Translations under genes and position numbers: made by a program
Shown: piece by piece, positions 36,939 through 47,055 of the stretch
How positions within the stretch are numbered: position 1 is the first letter of the stretch
Layout: every line of letters begins with the position of its first letter
Assembly (NCBI RefSeq): GCF_030159055.1
Contig: NZ_BQXQ01000005.1
Coordinates: 62,001 to 126,000, forward strand
DNA from: Acidovorax sp. SUPP3334
GTDB lineage: Bacteria > Pseudomonadota > Gammaproteobacteria > Burkholderiales > Burkholderiaceae_C
Direction of reading: 5' to 3'
DNA: 64,000 nucleotides
Notes under the pieces: model-generated
Database searches by the model: none
What the model saw: the letters and a program-made list of their open reading frames with translations, nothing else
What the model was told of the DNA's origin: nothing

Positions 36939-37720
36939 CGGCACCCATGCTTTCGGTGCGCGGCGTATCGCGCACCTTCGCCGGCACGCGCGGCCAGGCC
37001 ACGCAGGCGCTGCTGCCGGTGGATTTCGAAGTGCGCGAGAACGACTTCGTCACCATCCTCGGGCCGTCCGGCTGCGGCAAGTCCACGCTGCTGCGCATCG
37101 TGGCGGGGCTGGACTTTCCCACGACGGGCGAGGTGCTGCTGGACGGCCAGCGCATCGACGGGCCGGGCGCCGACCGCGGCATGGTCTTTCAGAGCTACAC
37201 GCTGTTTCCCTGGCTGACCATCGCGCAGAACATCCGTTTCGGCCTGCGCGAGCGCGGCATGCCCGAGGCGCAGCAGAAGGAACGCGCCGACTATTTCATC
37301 GCCAAGGTGGGCCTGCGCGGCTTCGAGCAGCACTACCCCAAGCAGCTGTCGGGCGGCATGCAGCAACGCACCGCCATTGCCCGCGCGCTGGCCAACGACC
37401 CGAAGATCCTTCTGATGGACGAGCCCTTCGGCGCGCTCGACAACCAGACCCGCGTGCTCATGCAGGAGCTGCTGCTGGGCATCTGGGAGGCCGAGCGCAA
37501 GACGGTGATGTTCGTCACGCACGACATCGACGAGGCGATCTTCATGGCCAACCGCGTGGCGGTCTTCAGCGCCCGGCCGGGCCGCATCAAGACCGAGCTG
37601 GCGGTGGACCTGCCGCACCCGCGCCACTACACCCTCAAGACCACGCCCGAGTTCATGGACCTGAAAGCGCGGCTGACCGAGGAGATCCGCGCCGAGTCCA
37701 TGGCCGCGGACCTGCATTGA
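36935..37720 (+). CDS. ABC transporter ATP-binding protein, hut-linked
   Basis: 261 residues. Walker A is GPSGCGKST, the Q-loop VFQSYTLFPW, the signature LSGGMQQRTAIARAL, Walker B ILLMDEPFGALD and the switch His in VTHDIDEA. It is a SsuB/TauB-type ATPase energising the permease. Its ATG overlaps the permease stop (ATGA), so the three transporter genes form a tight operon that runs on into hutC. Confidence 0.95.
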   Translation: MTAPMLSVRGVSRTFAGTRGQATQALLPVDFEVRENDFVTILGPSGCGKSTLLRIVAGLDFPTTGEVLLDGQRIDGPGADRGMVFQSYTLFPWLTIAQNIRFGLRERGMPEAQQKERADYFIAKVGLRGFEQHYPKQLSGGMQQRTAIARALANDPKILLMDEPFGALDNQTRVLMQELLLGIWEAERKTVMFVTHDIDEAIFMANRVAVFSARPGRIKTELAVDLPHPRHYTLKTTPEFMDLKARLTEEIRAESMAADLH

Positions 37721-37743
37721 GCCGCGCAAGGACTGCCGACCCC

Positions 37744-38535
37744 ATGAACGCCGCCGTTCCCCGCGCCGAGGCCGACGCCGTGGCGGCGGCCTCCGTGGCC
37801 CCGCCCTCTGAGCCGGCGCTCGCGCTGTATCAGCAGGTCAAGGACTTCATCGCCCGCAAGATCCAGGACGGCTCCTGGCGCGCGGGCGACCGGCTGCCGT
37901 CCGAGAGCGAGCTGGTGATGCAGTTCGGCATGTCGCGCATGACGGTCAACCGCGCGCTGCGCGAACTGTCCGAGCAGGGCCGCATCGTGCGGGTGGCGGG
38001 CGTGGGCAGTTTCGTGGCCGAGGACAAGCCGCAGTCCACCTTGCTGCAGATCGCCAACCTGGCCAGCGAGATCCGCCAGCGCGGCCACGACTACCGCTGC
38101 GACGTGCTCACGGTGGAGCGCGTGTCGGCCTCGATGGAGGTGGCTGCGGCGCTGGATCTGCGCACGGGCGAGTCGGTGTTCCATGCGGTGTGCGTGCACC
38201 GCGAAGACGGCGTGGCGGTGCAGCTGGAAGACCGCTACGTGAACCCGCGCGTCGTGCCCACCTTCGCGCAGCAGGACTTCACGCGGCTGCAGCCCTCTGA
38301 GTTTCTCGTGCGCAACGTCCCGTTCGACCAGGTCGAGCATGTGGTCGATGCCGTGCTGCCCACGCTGGAACAGGCGCAACTGCTGGGCATGGAGCCCGCG
38401 CAGCCGTGCCTGCTGCTCACCCGCCGCACCTGGAGCCGCGGCGTGCCGGTGACCATGGTGCGCTGCCTGCACCCCGCTTCGCGCTACCGGCTGGGCAGCC
38501 GCTTCCGGGCCGACGGCAACCCCGTGTTCGGCTAG
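37744..38535 (+). CDS. hutC: Histidine utilization repressor (GntR/HutC family)
   Basis: A winged-helix DNA-binding domain (about 25-95: DRLPSESELVMQFGMSRMTVNRAL...GVGSFV) is followed by a UTRA ligand domain (about 115-255: VFHAVCVHREDGVAVQLEDRYVNP). HutC proteins repress hut genes and are released by urocanate. ATG at 37744 is taken as start. A TTG at 37717 overlapping the ABC ATPase stop (TTGA) would add nine residues. It sits between the transporter and hutH, and both flanking units carry matching palindromes. Confidence 0.93.
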   Translation: MNAAVPRAEADAVAAASVAPPSEPALALYQQVKDFIARKIQDGSWRAGDRLPSESELVMQFGMSRMTVNRALRELSEQGRIVRVAGVGSFVAEDKPQSTLLQIANLASEIRQRGHDYRCDVLTVERVSASMEVAAALDLRTGESVFHAVCVHREDGVAVQLEDRYVNPRVVPTFAQQDFTRLQPSEFLVRNVPFDQVEHVVDAVLPTLEQAQLLGMEPAQPCLLLTRRTWSRGVPVTMVRCLHPASRYRLGSRFRADGNPVFG

Positions 38536-38566
38536 GCCCGCGCCACCGTTTTTTCGCTCACACCCA

Positions 38567-38580
38567 CTTGTATATACAGG
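38567..38580. promoter_or_regulatory. Candidate HutC operator overlapping the hutH ribosome binding site
   Basis: CTTGTATATACAGG, with a perfect core TGTATATACA. Its right end AGG is also the start of the AGGA that serves hutH, so a bound repressor would cover the translation start. It shares the core with 34962-34975. Confidence 0.65.
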
Positions 38581-38589
38581 ATGACCTTT

Positions 38590-40173
38590 ATGACCCCAAC
38601 GTCGGTTTCTTCTCTTGAAACCCTGGTGCTGCGCCCCGGCCGCGTCACGCTGGCCGAGCTGCGCGCCTTGAGCGCTGGCGGCGTTCGCCTGTCGCTGGAC
38701 CCGTCGGCGCTGGCCGGCATGCAGGCCTCGCAGGCCACGGTGCAGCGCATCGTCGATGAAGACCAGGTGGTCTATGGCATCAACACCGGTTTCGGCAAGC
38801 TCGCGAGCACGAAGATCGCCCACGGCCGGCTGGCCGAGCTGCAGCGCAACCTGGTGCTGTCGCACAGCGTGGGCACGGGCGATCCGCTGCCCGATGCGGT
38901 GGTGCGCATGGTGCTGGCCACCAAGGCGGTGAGCCTGGCACGCGGCCACTCCGGCGTGCGGCCCGAAATCGTCGATGCGCTGCTGGCCCTGGCCAATGCC
39001 GACGTGCTGCCCGTGATTCCGGCCAAGGGCTCGGTCGGCGCCTCGGGCGACCTGGCGCCGCTGGCCCACCTGGCCTGCGTGCTGATCGGCGAGGGGCAGG
39101 CCAAGGTACGGGGCCGCACGGTGCCGGGCCGCGAGGCCATGGCCGCCATCGGCTGCGAGCCTTTCGTGCTGGGCCCCAAGGAGGGGCTCGCGCTGCTGAA
39201 CGGCACGCAGGTGTCCACCGCGCTGGCGCTGGCAGGGCTCTTCGGCGCCGAGAGCGTGTTCGCGGCCGGGCTGGTCTCCGGCGCGCTGTCGCTCGAAGCC
39301 ATCAAGGGGTCCGTCAAACCGTTCGACGCGCGCATTCACGAAGCGCGCGGCCAGCCTGGGCAGATCGCGGTCGCCGCCGCCGTGCGCGCGCTGCTGGAGG
39401 GCAGCGAGATCGATCCCTCGCACCCGAACTGCGGGCGCGTGCAGGACCCGTATTCGATCCGCTGCGTGCCACAGGTGATGGGCGCGTGCCTCGATAACCT
39501 GCAGCATGCCGCCCGCGTGCTGCAGATCGAGGCCAATGCCGCCTCTGACAACCCTCTGGTGTTCGCCGAGACGGGCGACGTGATCTCCGGCGGCAACTTC
39601 CACGCCGAGCCCGTCGCGTTTGCGGCCGACATCATCGCGCTGGCGGTGGCCGAGATCGGCGCCATTTCGGAGCGGCGGCTTTCGCTGCTGCTGGACACGG
39701 GCCTGTCGGGCCTGCCGGCCTTCCTGATCCGCGACAGCGGCGTGAATTCGGGCTTCATGATCGCGCAGGTCACCGCCGCGGCGCTGGCCTCCGAAAACAA
39801 GTGCCTGGCCCACCCGGGCAGCGTGGACAGCCTGCCCACCTCGGCCAACCAGGAAGACCACGTCTCCATGGCCACCTACGCTGCGCGGCGGCTGACCGAC
39901 ATGGTGCGCAACACCGCAGTGGTCGTCGGCATCGAGGCCATGGCCGCCACGCAGGGCATCGACTTCGACCGCGTGCCCGCGCCCGCCGCGTGGCTGAAAA
40001 GCTCGCCGCTCATCGAAGCGCAGATCGCCGCGGTGCGTGCCCGCGTGGCCTTCCTGGAGCGAGACCGTTTTCTCGCGACCGACATCGAAGCCATGCGCGA
40101 ATGGGCCCAGGAGTCCGCCTGGCCCGCCCCCGTGACCGCCTGCCTGCCCAGTTTTCTCTCCCAGATTTCGTGA
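38590..40173 (+). CDS. hutH: Histidine ammonia-lyase
   Basis: 527 residues, the first step of histidine breakdown (histidine to urocanate and ammonia). The Ala151-Ser152-Gly153 triad in [14 protein letters not shown] cyclises to the MIO cofactor. [11 protein letters not shown] and [10 protein letters not shown] are further conserved active-site segments. ATG at 38590 has AGGA eight bases upstream; the ATG at 38581 directly abuts the operator. hutU follows after 13 bases. Confidence 0.97.
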   Translation: MTPTSVSSLETLVLRPGRVTLAELRALSAGGVRLSLDPSALAGMQASQATVQRIVDEDQVVYGINTGFGKLASTKIAHGRLAELQRNLVLSHSVGTGDPLPDAVVRMVLATKAVSLARGHSGVRPEIVDALLALANADVLPVIPAKGSVGASGDLAPLAHLACVLIGEGQAKVRGRTVPGREAMAAIGCEPFVLGPKEGLALLNGTQVSTALALAGLFGAESVFAAGLVSGALSLEAIKGSVKPFDARIHEARGQPGQIAVAAAVRALLEGSEIDPSHPNCGRVQDPYSIRCVPQVMGACLDNLQHAARVLQIEANAASDNPLVFAETGDVISGGNFHAEPVAFAADIIALAVAEIGAISERRLSLLLDTGLSGLPAFLIRDSGVNSGFMIAQVTAAALASENKCLAHPGSVDSLPTSANQEDHVSMATYAARRLTDMVRNTAVVVGIEAMAATQGIDFDRVPAPAAWLKSSPLIEAQIAAVRARVAFLERDRFLATDIEAMREWAQESAWPAPVTACLPSFLSQIS

Positions 40174-40186
40174 AGGAGCCTTTGCC

Positions 40187-41977
<1,791 letters not shown>

Positions 41978-42035
41978 GGCGCAGGCGAGGGCGCCGGAAA
42001 ACGGAATTTCGCCACGGTGCGAGAAAAAAGGGGAA

Positions 42036-42062
42036 CCCCATTCCCAATGGCCGGGAATGGGG
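42036..42062. promoter_or_regulatory. Perfect inverted repeat between hutU and the IclR gene
   Basis: CCCCATTCCC, a 7-nt loop, then GGGAATGGGG, a 10-bp perfect stem about 60 bases after hutU and 38 bases before the IclR-family start. There is no T-run, so it could be an operator for the regulator or a hairpin stabilising the hutU message rather than an intrinsic terminator. Confidence 0.5.
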
Positions 42063-42099
42063 TGTGTCCAGCGGGGGCCCTTCCTTCGATACTGAACGC

Positions 42100-43137
42100 A
42101 TGACCCAAAGTGCATTGCCCGGCACCGTTGCCACGTCCGACCGCGTGCTCCATGTGCTCGCCGTGCTGGCGCAGCAGGGCAGGGCCATGTCGGCCGCCGA
42201 ACTCATGGAACACACCGGCATGGCGCGCAGCACGCTGTACCGGCAGCTCGCGCGGCTCAAGCGCTGGGGCTTCGTGCTGGAAAGCGACGGCGGCTATGCG
42301 CCCGGCCCGCTGAGCCTGCAGCTCGCTTTGGGGTTTGACCTCGCATCCCATCTGGTGCGACAGGCCCGCCCCGGCATGGTGGAGCTGTCGCAGCAATCGC
42401 AAGAGAGCGTCGGCCTGATCGTCGCGGTGAACGACCAGGCCATCTGCCTGGACATGGTTGAGAGCCACCATTCGCTGCGCTGCTCGTTCGAGAAAGGCCG
42501 CAGCGTGCCGCTGCGCGCAGGCGCCTCGGCCAAATGCGTGCTCGCCCATCTGCCCACCACGGCACGCGATGCGGTGCTGACCGGCCAGTGGGGCGCAGGC
42601 ACGCCCGAGCGCGAAGCCGCGCACCAGGAATTGGAAGCGATCCGCCAGGCGGGTTTTGCGACCAGCGAGAGCGAGGTGGACCCGGGCGTCTGGGGCTGCA
42701 GCGTGCCGCTGTTCGGTGCGTCCCGCCAGGCCGCCGGCGCCATCACGCTGATGGCGCCCAACGTGCGGGCGCAGGGCCAGGAGGCCGCGCTGATCCGCAT
42801 GGTCGTCGTGGCGGCCATCGACTGCATTCCGCTGGGCGGCGCATCGACCGACTTCAATCTCATGCTGCGCCACGGCCGTTGGCAAGGTGCCGTGCAGGTG
42901 CTGCAAAACGCCTGCGTGCCAGGAAGCACGCCGGCCGGCCTGTGCATGGTGCTGTCCGGCCGTTGGCAATGGGGCGGCGAAACGATGGAGGCGGGGGAGG
43001 GGCTGTGGTGGAGCACCGCCGCCCCACCGAGCGCCCACGCCGCGCTGCAGCCGCTGGCCAGCAGTGCCGACACGCCGGCCATCGCCTGGGTGGCGCTGGT
43101 GCCGGGGTTTCAGCCCAATCGGCCTCTGGCGCAATAA
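42100..43137 (+). CDS. IclR-family transcriptional regulator with C-terminal extension
   Basis: 345 residues, longer than the usual 250-280. The N-terminal winged helix (about 8-75: AMSAAELMEHTGMARSTLYRQLARL) and IclR effector domain (about 85-250) are followed by roughly 90 extra residues containing LCMVLSGRWQWGGETMEAGEGLWW, which resembles a small cupin-like barrel. The gene sits between hutU and hutI, suggesting a second hut regulator. The last codons (PLAQ, stop) are supplied by a dispersed repeat. No clear ribosome binding site precedes the ATG. Confidence 0.85.
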   Translation: MTQSALPGTVATSDRVLHVLAVLAQQGRAMSAAELMEHTGMARSTLYRQLARLKRWGFVLESDGGYAPGPLSLQLALGFDLASHLVRQARPGMVELSQQSQESVGLIVAVNDQAICLDMVESHHSLRCSFEKGRSVPLRAGASAKCVLAHLPTTARDAVLTGQWGAGTPEREAAHQELEAIRQAGFATSESEVDPGVWGCSVPLFGASRQAAGAITLMAPNVRAQGQEAALIRMVVVAAIDCIPLGGASTDFNLMLRHGRWQGAVQVLQNACVPGSTPAGLCMVLSGRWQWGGETMEAGEGLWWSTAAPPSAHAALQPLASSADTPAIAWVALVPGFQPNRPLAQ

Positions 43138-43172
43138 AAACTAGGGGGTATTGCTATTGAAATAATAGCAAT
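43123..43172 (+). repeat. Dispersed palindromic repeat, copy C (end of IclR gene)
   Basis: CCTCTGGCGCAATAA (43123-43137, containing the stop codon of the regulator), then CTAGGGGGT and the hairpin ATTGCTATT-GAAAT-AATAGCAAT (43150-43172). Confidence 0.75.
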
Positions 43173-43245
43173 TGCTTGAAGGATATCGCTGGCGTCACGG
43201 CGCCGGTCCGGGTTCGATCCGGTGTGTGGGTCTGGGTCAAAAAGG

Positions 43246-43292
43246 CCTCCAGCGCAATAATCACTAGGGGAGGCAGCTATGCCTTTCATAGC
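43246..43292 (+). repeat. Dispersed palindromic repeat, copy D (before hutI)
   Basis: CCTCCAGCGCAATAA (43246-43260), CTAGGGG, then GCTATG-CCTTT-CATAGC (43276-43292). It lies 123 bases after copy C in direct orientation. The upstream candidate ATG of hutI (43279) falls inside the hairpin. Confidence 0.7.
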
Positions 43293-43308
43293 AAACAAGG
43301 GAAATGAC

Positions 43309-44589
43309 ATGACGGTGCCATTCGACGAGTTTTCCAAAGCCCCCAGCGCCGATGGCGTCTGGCACGGCCTGCATCTGGCGCCGGGCCTGGCGGTGCCTGA
43401 CGTGCCCGTGGCTGACGGTGTGCCGGCCGCGTTGGTGGTGGAGCAGGGCGCCATCCGCTGGGTCGGCCCCGAGGCCGCCGTGCCCGCCGCCTACGCCGCC
43501 TTGCCTCGGCATGCCGCGCGCGGCGCCCTGGCCACGCCCGGGCTGGTGGACTGCCACACCCACCTGGTCTACGGCGGCCAGCGCGCCAACGAATTCGCCA
43601 TGCGGCTGGCCGGCGCCACGTACGAAGAAGTGGCCCGGGCAGGCGGCGGCATCGTCTCGTCGGTGCGGGCCACGCGCGACGCCAGCGAAGACGCATTGTT
43701 CGACCTGGCCCTGCCGCGCCTGTCGGCATTGCTCGACGAAGGCGTGTGCGCGATCGAGATCAAATCCGGCTACGGCCTGTCCACCGAGCACGAGCGCAAG
43801 CAACTGCGAGCTGCGCGGCGTCTGGGCGAGGCCACGGGCACCACGGTGCGCACCACGTTCCTCGGGGCGCACGCGCTGCCGCCCGAATACGCCGGCCGCA
43901 GCCAGGACTACATCGACCATGTCTGCCAGGCGATGCTGCCTGCGCTGGCGGCCGAAGGGCTGGTCGATGCGGTGGACGTGTTCTGCGAGCGCATCGCGTT
44001 CACGCTCGCCGAAACCGAGCAGGTGTTCCAGGCGGCGCAGCGGCTGGGGCTGCCCGTCAAGCTGCATGCCGAGCAGCTGTCCGACATGGGCGGCGCGGCG
44101 CTGGCCGCGCGCTACGGCGCGCTGTCGTGCGACCACATCGAGCACCTGTCCGCCGACGGCATCGCCGCCATGAAGGCGGCCGGCACCGTGGCCGTGCTGC
44201 TGCCGGGCGCCTACTACACGCTGCGCGATACCCACCTGCCGCCCATCGCACAGTTGCGCGAGGCCGGCGTGCCCATGGCCGTCTCGACCGATCACAACCC
44301 TGGCACGTCGCCCGCCTTGAGCCTGCTGCTCATGGCCAACATGGCGTGCACGCTGTTCCGCCTGACCGTGCCCGAGGCGCTGGCCGGCATCACCACGCAC
44401 GCCGCGCGCGCGCTGGGGCTGCAGGATTCGCACGGCCTCATCGCCGCGGGGCGGCCTGCCAACTTCGTGCTCTGGCCATTTGCCGAGGCGGCGGAGCTGG
44501 CGTACTGGTTCGGCCACAAACCCGCGCGCACCATCGTGCGGCAGGGGCGCATCGCCAAGGGCGCGTTTCCGTCCAGCCAAGGGGTTTAG
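43309..44589 (+). CDS. hutI: Imidazolonepropionase
   Basis: 426 residues, a metal-dependent amidohydrolase that opens the imidazolone ring to give N-formimino-glutamate. Metal ligands are seen in [19 protein letters not shown] and [13 protein letters not shown] at 43309 (MTVPFDEF) has AAGGGA about seven bases upstream and lies just after the repeat. An in-frame ATG at 43279 would add ten residues encoded by the repeat itself and is less likely. hutF follows after 3 bases. Confidence 0.95.
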   Translation: MTVPFDEFSKAPSADGVWHGLHLAPGLAVPDVPVADGVPAALVVEQGAIRWVGPEAAVPAAYAALPRHAARGALATPGLVDCHTHLVYGGQRANEFAMRLAGATYEEVARAGGGIVSSVRATRDASEDALFDLALPRLSALLDEGVCAIEIKSGYGLSTEHERKQLRAARRLGEATGTTVRTTFLGAHALPPEYAGRSQDYIDHVCQAMLPALAAEGLVDAVDVFCERIAFTLAETEQVFQAAQRLGLPVKLHAEQLSDMGGAALAARYGALSCDHIEHLSADGIAAMKAAGTVAVLLPGAYYTLRDTHLPPIAQLREAGVPMAVSTDHNPGTSPALSLLLMANMACTLFRLTVPEALAGITTHAARALGLQDSHGLIAAGRPANFVLWPFAEAAELAYWFGHKPARTIVRQGRIAKGAFPSSQGV

Positions 44590-44592
44590 CCG

Positions 44593-46113
44593 ATGCGCGA
44601 CGTCAACGCTTCTTCCTCCGCTTCCCCCGCTTCCTCGTCATCTTCCTTCGCTTCTTCTTTCTCGTCCCCTCACGGGCTGTCCCGGTCCGCGCCCGCATCG
44701 CCGGCCGGATCGCTGTTCGCACCGCACGCGTTGCTGCCCGGCGGCTGGGCGCGCGACGTGCTCCTGCAGTGGGACGCATCGGGCCGCCTCGCCGCGGTGG
44801 CACCGGGCAGTGCGCCGGGCGCGGCGCCACAGGCACCGGGGCCGGTCATTCCCGGCATGCCCAACCTGCACTCGCACGCCTTCCAGCGCGCTTTTGCCGG
44901 CCTGACCGAATACCGCGCGCCGCAGCCCGACGGCAGCCAGGACAGCTTCTGGAGCTGGCGCAACCTGATGTACCGCTTCGCCGCGCGCACCACGCCCGAG
45001 CACCTGGAAGCCATCGCCACCTGGCTTTACGTGGAGATGCTGGAGGCCGGCTACACATCGGTGTGCGAGTTCCACTACCTGCACCACGACGCCTCGGGTC
45101 AGCCCTATGCCGACGACGCCGCCATGTCGATGGCGCTGTTGCGCGCCGCGCAGACGGCGGGCATCGGCATCACCCTGCTGCCCGTGCTGTACCAGACCAG
45201 CGGCTTCGGCGCACGGCCCCCGCGCGAAGACCAGCGCCGCTTCATCCGCAGCACCGACAGCATGCTTTCCCTGCTGGAGCGGCTCGCACCCGCCGTGCTC
45301 GCCCAGGGCGGCGTGCTGGGCATGGCGCCGCACTCGCTGCGCGCCGTGCCGCCGGACAGCCTGCGCGTGGCGGTGGAGGGCCTCACCGCGCTCGTGCCGC
45401 AGGCGCCGGTGCATATCCACATCGCCGAGCAGACGCAGGAGGTGGACGACTGCATCGCCTGGAGCGGCCAGCGCCCGGTGCAGTGGCTGCTGGGCCATGC
45501 GCCGGTCGATGCGCGCTGGTGCCTGGTGCATGCCACGCACATGACGCCGGACGAATATGCGGGCGCGGCGCGCAGCGGCGCCGTGGCCGGCCTGTGCCCG
45601 ACCACCGAGGCCAACCTGGGCGACGGCCTGTTCGAGCTGCCGCGCTGGCTCGCGGACGGCGGCCGCTGGGGCGTGGGTTCCGACAGCCATGCCTGCGTGA
45701 ACGCGGCCGAAGAGCTGATGCTGCTCGAATACGGCCAGCGGCTGGCGCTGCGCCAGCGCAACGTCCTGGCCAGCCGCGCCCACCCTGAGGTCGCGACCGC
45801 CATGACCCTGCAGGCCGTGCAGGGCGGGGCACAGGCCAGCGGCCGCTGGGCCGATGGCCGGCAGGCCGGCATCGCGGTGGGCGAGCGTGCCGATCTGGTG
45901 GCGCTGGATGCGGCGCACCTTGCGCTGCAGGGGCTGCCACCCGACAGCATGCTGGGCGCGCACGTGTTCGGCAGCCACCGCACTTCGGCCCTGCACAGCC
46001 TGTGGACGGCCGGCACGCCCCGCGTCGTCGCGGGCCGCCACGCCCTGCACGAGCGCGCCGCTGCTGCCTTCGTGGCCGCACGCAATGCCACCATCGCCGA
46101 TGCAGGCCGGTAG
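44593..46113 (+). CDS. hutF: Formimidoylglutamate deiminase
   Basis: 506 residues, an amidohydrolase converting N-formimino-L-glutamate to N-formyl-L-glutamate and ammonia. Metal-binding NLHSHAFQRAFAG, HIHIAEQ and GSDSHACVNAAEEL are visible. The first 45 residues are an unusual Ser-rich low-complexity stretch encoded by a pyrimidine-rich tract (44609-44672), so the functional start may be further in, although no other good start is seen before the conserved region. AAGGGG precedes the ATG by eight bases. It belongs to the five-step hut pathway with HutG. Confidence 0.93.
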   Translation: MRDVNASSSASPASSSSSFASSFSSPHGLSRSAPASPAGSLFAPHALLPGGWARDVLLQWDASGRLAAVAPGSAPGAAPQAPGPVIPGMPNLHSHAFQRAFAGLTEYRAPQPDGSQDSFWSWRNLMYRFAARTTPEHLEAIATWLYVEMLEAGYTSVCEFHYLHHDASGQPYADDAAMSMALLRAAQTAGIGITLLPVLYQTSGFGARPPREDQRRFIRSTDSMLSLLERLAPAVLAQGGVLGMAPHSLRAVPPDSLRVAVEGLTALVPQAPVHIHIAEQTQEVDDCIAWSGQRPVQWLLGHAPVDARWCLVHATHMTPDEYAGAARSGAVAGLCPTTEANLGDGLFELPRWLADGGRWGVGSDSHACVNAAEELMLLEYGQRLALRQRNVLASRAHPEVATAMTLQAVQGGAQASGRWADGRQAGIAVGERADLVALDAAHLALQGLPPDSMLGAHVFGSHRTSALHSLWTAGTPRVVAGRHALHERAAAAFVAARNATIADAGR

Positions 46114-46164
46114 CCATCCGCATCAGGCCTGTCCGATCCCGGCCGAATTTTTTCTTCGCACCGC

Positions 46165-47010
46165 ATGACCACCCCGCACGCCATGACAGACACGCTTTCT
46201 TCGACACCGCCGTTCACCTTTCACCAGGGCACGGCGCCGCTGCTCATCTCCATGCCCCACGTGGGCACGCACGTGCCGCCGGACCTCGCGGCGCGCTTCA
46301 CCGACGAAGCCCGCCATGTGCCCGATACCGACTGGCACCTGGAGCAGCTGTACGCCTTCGCCCGAGACATGGGCGCGTCGATCCTCGCGGCCACGCATTC
46401 GCGCTACGTGATCGACCTGAACCGCCCACCGGATGGCGCCAGCCTATACCCTGGCCAGAGCGTGACGGGCCTGTGCCCGGTCGATACCTTCGACGACACG
46501 CCCATCTACGCCCGGGCCGGCGATGCGCCGGGCGCAGCGGAGATCGCCGCGCGCCGTGAGGCCGTCTGGGCGCCGTACCACGCCCAGCTGGCCGCCGAAC
46601 TGGAGCGCCTTCGCGCCGCGCACGGCGTTGCCATGCTGTGGGATGCGCATTCCATCCGCTCGGTGCTGCCGAGGTTCTTCGACGGCAAGCTGCCGGACCT
46701 GAACCTGGGCACCGCCAACGGCGCCAGTTGCGATACCGCGCTGGCCGGCAAGCTGCTGACCATCGGCGAAGCCGACCCGGCCCACACCGCCGTGCTCAAT
46801 GGCCGCTTCAAGGGCGGCCACATCACGCGGCACTACGGCGATCCGGCGCGCAACGTGCATGCGGTGCAGCTGGAGATGACGCAGTGCAGCTACATGCAGG
46901 AAGCCCTGCCGTTCGACTACCTGCCCGAAGTGGCGGCGGGCGTGCAGCCCGTGCTGCGCCGCATGCTGGAAGCGGTGCTGGACTTCGCCCACGCACACGC
47001 CCGGCCATAG
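46165..47010 (+). CDS. hutG: N-formylglutamate deformylase
   Basis: 281 residues, final step giving glutamate and formate. Conserved zinc-hydrolase segments LLISMPHVGTHVP, DTDWHLEQLY, DLNRPPDG, LWDAHSIRS and LEMTQCSYM are present. Two ATGs (46165 and 46183) are close together and neither has a good ribosome binding site; the first is used here. The gene follows hutF by 51 bases and ends the hut region. Confidence 0.95.
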   Translation: MTTPHAMTDTLSSTPPFTFHQGTAPLLISMPHVGTHVPPDLAARFTDEARHVPDTDWHLEQLYAFARDMGASILAATHSRYVIDLNRPPDGASLYPGQSVTGLCPVDTFDDTPIYARAGDAPGAAEIAARREAVWAPYHAQLAAELERLRAAHGVAMLWDAHSIRSVLPRFFDGKLPDLNLGTANGASCDTALAGKLLTIGEADPAHTAVLNGRFKGGHITRHYGDPARNVHAVQLEMTQCSYMQEALPFDYLPEVAAGVQPVLRRMLEAVLDFAHAHARP

Positions 47011-47055
47011 CGGGGACGGCGCAGGCGCCCCTGCTGCGCGTGGGCGAACAGCCGC

